A stretch of 45,914 bases of DNA, taken from assembly GCF_025398255.1 (NCBI RefSeq), contig NZ_JAODNW010000026.1, positions 1 through 45,914 on the forward strand, given 5' to 3'. The DNA is from Chelativorans intermedius. Lineage in GTDB: Bacteria > Pseudomonadota > Alphaproteobacteria > Rhizobiales > Rhizobiaceae. Shown in pieces: positions 43,006 through 45,914 of this stretch; the stretch's first letter is position 1, and each line of letters opens with the position of its first letter. The notes under the pieces are model-generated. The model saw nothing but the letters and a program-made list of their open reading frames with translations, was not told the DNA's origin and searched no databases. The position numbers were made by a program, and so were the translations under genes.

Positions 43006-43467
43006 CTATGGCGTGGCCCTGCGTCCCGACATCGTCTCGATCACGATGCGAAAGAAGAGCTCCGGCTGGTAGGCCGTCAGAGGCGGGTTCACTGGTTTGC
43101 GGCCACCGGGTTCCCACCAGTCGGCATGCTTGCTCAACAGCGACCACGCATGGTCGCGCTGCCGCTTGTGGCCAATGCGATCAGGCAGCTCCTCGTAGCG
43201 GCCTTCCGCGAGAACGGTGCGCCATTGCCGTCCCTTGCCCGCCTCCTCGACCAGAACGCACGCTCGCGGATTGGCGCGCATCCAGTCGATCTTCCTGCCG
43301 GGCAGGGAAAAGGCGTAAAGACAGCCGTCCGAATAGGCGTAGTGGATCGGCACCACATAGGGACGGTTGTCGCGCGCGCATGCCAGACGGCCGATCCGGT
43401 TTTTGGCAAGCACGTCCTTGCACTCCTCTTGCGAGAGGGTGAATATCGAGATCTGTGCATCTTCCAT
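43006..43467 (-). CDS. Pyridoxamine-phosphate-oxidase-like FMN-binding protein
   Basis: This 153-residue split-barrel flavin protein has the opening ECKDVLAKNRIGRLACARDNR, then PYVVPIHYAYSDGCLYAFS and KIDWMRANPRACVLVEE, all typical of the small PPOX-like family. It probably binds FMN or a related flavin; the substrate is unknown. AGGAGAAGG lies before the ATG. Such genes recur in low-oxygen regulons next to CBS, P-type ATPase and universal-stress genes, as here. Confidence 0.85.
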   Translation of the reverse strand: MEDAQISIFTLSQEECKDVLAKNRIGRLACARDNRPYVVPIHYAYSDGCLYAFSLPGRKIDWMRANPRACVLVEEAGKGRQWRTVLAEGRYEELPDRIGHKRQRDHAWSLLSKHADWWEPGGRKPVNPPLTAYQPELFFRIVIETMSGRRATP

Positions 43468-43493
43468 CGGCCTTCTCCTGTACCTTCGGGCTA

Positions 43494-43810
43494 ATCGCGA
43501 GGCGCCGCCCGGCCGCCATCGGCGAGCGCGTCAGCGGGATGAAGGATGACGAGATCCCCCTCGCTCACGCCGGCTAGCACCTGCGCCACCTCCCCGTTCA
43601 TCTGGCCGATCTCGACGGCCTTCTGTCGCGCGCGCCCATCGCGCAGAACGAACAGGCTCCACCGGGCGCCATTTCTCCTGCATTGAGCTCCAGATCCACC
43701 CCGCGCAGCGCAAAGGCCTCCACTTCGCCCGTGCGGTAGACCTTCGTCAGGCCCTTTACGGAAAAGATCGGTGTTTCCACAGGATCGGGTCCCTTGCCTG
43801 GCCCAGCCAT
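43494..43810 (-). pseudogene. Deletion scar joining an ABC ATPase start to an HlyD-family end
   Basis: From about 43810 the frame encodes the first 46 or so residues of a MacB/LolD-like ATPase (FSVKGLTKVYRTGEVEAFAL, then GVDLELNAGE). These stop just before Walker A should appear. At 43661-43673 the sequence switches, in another frame, to the last 55 or so residues of an HlyD/membrane-fusion protein (WSLFVLRDGRAR, VEIGQMNGEVAQVL, GDLVILHPADALADG) ending at 43494. The simplest explanation is one deletion that removed most of an ATPase-permease-HlyD operon. Neither fragment can function. Confidence 0.82.
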
Positions 43811-43832
43811 AGTGGCTTGAGACACTCCTGCC

Positions 43833-43846
43833 TTGACCCGCATCAA
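43833..43846 (-). promoter_or_regulatory. Second FNR/FixK box, before the ABC-HlyD scar
   Basis: TTGA-CCCGCA-TCAA matches the core perfectly. With its flanks (TGCCTTGACC, then CGCATCAAAC) it is nearly identical to the copy at 42938. It lies between the P-type ATPase end and the scar. It once drove the lost transporter operon and may now drive the FMN-binding gene about 370 bases away. Confidence 0.7.
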
Positions 43847-43864
43847 ACCGGGCGATACCGGCCT

Positions 43865-45914
43865 TCAGGTGTCGGAGCGGGCGGACCGCCTTGTCAGATG
43901 CCGGCCATCCCATCTCTTCTCCATCTCCATGACGACCAGAACGCTTGAGGCGACGAGAAGGAGAATGCCCCACTCGGCAAAGGAGACGGGAGAAACCTGG
44001 AGAACGTCACGCAAGCCTGGAACGTACATCGCCGCGATGTGCAGTCCTTGGGCTGCCAGGACGCCGATCAGCAGCAACGGATTTGAGAAGAAGGGCTGCC
44101 GGAACACCGAATGGTGCTCGGAGCGGCTGTTGAAGGTCTGGAAATTCTCGAACAGAACGAACAGGAGCAGAAGGAGATTGCGTGCCTGGGTTTCCTCGTA
44201 ACCCTGCGCCAGAAGCCACCAGAAGATGGCGAACCCGCCGCACCCCATGACCAGCGTGGAATGCCAGATGCGGCGGATCATGAGTCGATCGAAAATCGGC
44301 TCGCGGGGGTCGCGCGGCCTGTAGGAGAGCTCGTCGCCTTCTGCACGTTCCGCCGCCAGCGCGACGTCCTGAATACCGTTGGTGACGAGATTGAGCCACA
44401 GGAGCTGTACGGGAAGCAGCGGCATCGGCAGCCCCAGCGGCAAGGCCAGCAGGAACAGGACGACTTCTGCCGCGCCCGTCGAGACCAGCATGAAGACGAC
44501 CTTGCGGATGTTTGCATAGGACACCCGTCCCTCGCGCACGCCGGCGACGATGGAGGCGAAGTTGTCGTCTGTCAGGATGATGTCGGCGCTTTCCTTTGCG
44601 ACATCGGTTCCCTTGTGCCCCATGGCCACCCCCACGTGAGCGTGCTTGAGCGCCGGCGCGTCGTTGACGCCGTCTCCCGTCACCGCCACGAAATGGCCGT
44701 TGCGCGCCAGGGAGAGAACGATGGCGAGCTTCTGGGACGGGCTGACGCGGGCATAGATGCGCGTGTTGCGGGTCAGGCGGTCGAGCGCGTCCTCTCCTTC
44801 CTTCTCGGCATCGCGAACGGTGTCGCCGGTGGCGACCTGGTGTGCCTTGAAGCGAAGTCCGGCATCGCGGGCAATGGCGCCGGCGGTGCCTGGGTCGTCA
44901 CCGGTGACCATCACCACCTCGATTCCCGCTCCATAGCAGGCGCGGATTGCGGAGGGCACCTCCGGGCGCACCGGATCCTGCATGCCCGCAAGTCCCAGAA
45001 AGACGAGGTTGACAAGGTGATGGGGCCCGTATCGTCCGTCGGGTTCGGGGGCGATCTCTCCTTCTGCGAAGGCCAGAACACGCAGCCCGCGCTCGGCCAT
45101 TCGGGTTTTTTGGCGCAGAAGATGCCGGCGGTCGATGGCGATTGTCCGCTCGTCGGCCGCCATGGCCTCGCACATGTCGATCAGCGTTTCCGGTGCCCCC
45201 TTTACGAAGACGCGGACACACCCCTCCGCGGCGTGGAAGGAGGCGGCGAATTTCAGGTCCGGCTCATAGGGGATGCGGCTGCGGGGCGGATATGCCTGAA
45301 GGATCTGATCGGGTGCGATTCCTGCCTGCCGCGCGGCCGCCAGCAGGGCCACGTCCACCGTGTCGCCGTGGCCTTTCCACTGGTCGCCATCGTGCACGAG
45401 CCGTGCCTCGTTGGGCAGGGCGGCGGCGCGCATGAGGCGCGCGATCTGCCGCCGGCCGGCCGGAGAAAACGCGTGCAGCGACTCCGTGCCTTCCCGCTTG
45501 TCCTCTGTCGCCACGCATGACAGCGATGTGCCATCGGGCAGGCAGATGTCCGTTACCGTAAGCTGGTTCAGGGTCAGCGTGCCGGTCTTGTCCGTGGCGA
45601 TGAGCGTGCAGGAGCCCAGGGATTCGATGGCTGGCATCTTGCGCACGATGACATGAACCGCCGCCATGCGGCGCATGCCGATCGCCAGCGCAACCGAGAT
45701 GGCCACGGGAAGCCCCTCCGGTATCGCGGCGACCGCCAGTCCGATCGCCATCAGGACGAGGTCCGAGAAGGGCATTTCCCGCACGAAGCCGACGGCGATA
45801 AGGGCCACGACTGCAATGGCCACGGCGAGCGCGATCAGAGATATGGGCGAAAGTTGGTGACGCTTGATCAGGCGGCGACTTGAAGTTGGCGGAGGCCGTC
45901 GCGGAACTCAACCC
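43865..45914 (-). CDS. Cation-transporting P-type ATPase, C-terminal about 680 residues (cut by window edge)
   Basis: This P-type ATPase is of the PMR1/calcium-like (P2) group. The part in view begins in the membrane region before AAIPEGLPVAISVALAIGM. It then has the phosphorylation site ATDKTGTLT, the nucleotide domain with FVKGAPE, the hinge VTGDGVNDAPAL, and six C-terminal membrane segments including LLWLNLVTNGIQDVALA. Family members are about 900 residues, so about 220 N-terminal residues should lie beyond the edge. The frame stays open to the edge, though its last bases are less clearly coding. The ion (Ca, Mg, Mn or K/Na) cannot be settled. It belongs to the low-oxygen-type block. Confidence 0.87.

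Noticed and set aside
1-45914. tRNA, rRNA, riboswitch, insertion sequence or attachment site
   Set aside because: No cloverleaf, ribosomal sequence, known aptamer, transposase or flanking target duplication was recognised on reading; a covariance-model search was not possible here.

Overview
The window looks like the chromosome of an alphaproteobacterium, most likely Hyphomicrobiales (Rhizobiales). The evidence is high GC with strong G/C at third codon positions, the style of the ABC, GntR and LysR genes, a FixK-type regulator with FNR/FixK boxes, and an aminoadipate-type lysine cluster. No rRNA, tRNA, CRISPR array or intact transposase was seen. Most genes lie in compact operons with start/stop overlaps. 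No wholly new system stands out, but several gene associations and sequence details are unusual.

Left third (1-18.6 kb). A double-ATPase subunit of a peptide-type ABC transporter reads in frame from the left edge. It converges on a GntR/HutC repressor gene. Divergent from that repressor is a sulfolactate cluster: suyA, suyB, a YeiH-type exporter, slcC and comC, followed by an aldose-1-epimerase gene. Together these can invert (S)- to (R)-sulfolactate through sulfopyruvate, split it to pyruvate and sulfite, and export the sulfur anion. A remnant of an M24 peptidase separates this from a LysR gene and a divergent six-gene operon for L-lysine breakdown: aminotransferase, glutaryl-CoA dehydrogenase, fused E1 alpha-beta 2-oxoacid dehydrogenase, FabD-like acyltransferase, aminoadipate-semialdehyde dehydrogenase and FAD amine oxidase. 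It can carry pipecolate or aminoadipate semialdehyde to crotonyl-CoA.

Middle (18.6-34.7 kb). An intergenic stretch with strong palindromes is followed by an EamA exporter. Next are two genes of the carboxynorspermidine/carboxyspermidine polyamine route and a clear terminator. A more AT-rich archaic chaperone-usher pilus operon (subunit, chaperone, usher, two-domain tip protein) follows on the minus strand, next to a 5'-truncated iron-siderophore ATPase gene. After it come a VWA protein with five Ig-like repeats and a partner membrane protein, a hydrolase-OsmC fusion, an AbrB-family membrane protein, and a small secreted protein with a duplicated 16-residue motif.

Right third (34.7-45.9 kb). 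A complete mercury operon (merT-P-F-A with divergent merR) has a typical long-spacer MerR promoter. It is followed by a YiiX-like peptidase and a DUF3179 protein. The last block looks like a low-oxygen module. It holds a Crp/FNR-type regulator, a PfkB kinase, a CBS-BON protein, an FMN-binding protein, a deletion scar joining an ABC ATPase start to an HlyD end, and a cation P-type ATPase cut by the window edge. Two near-identical FNR/FixK boxes lie in this block.
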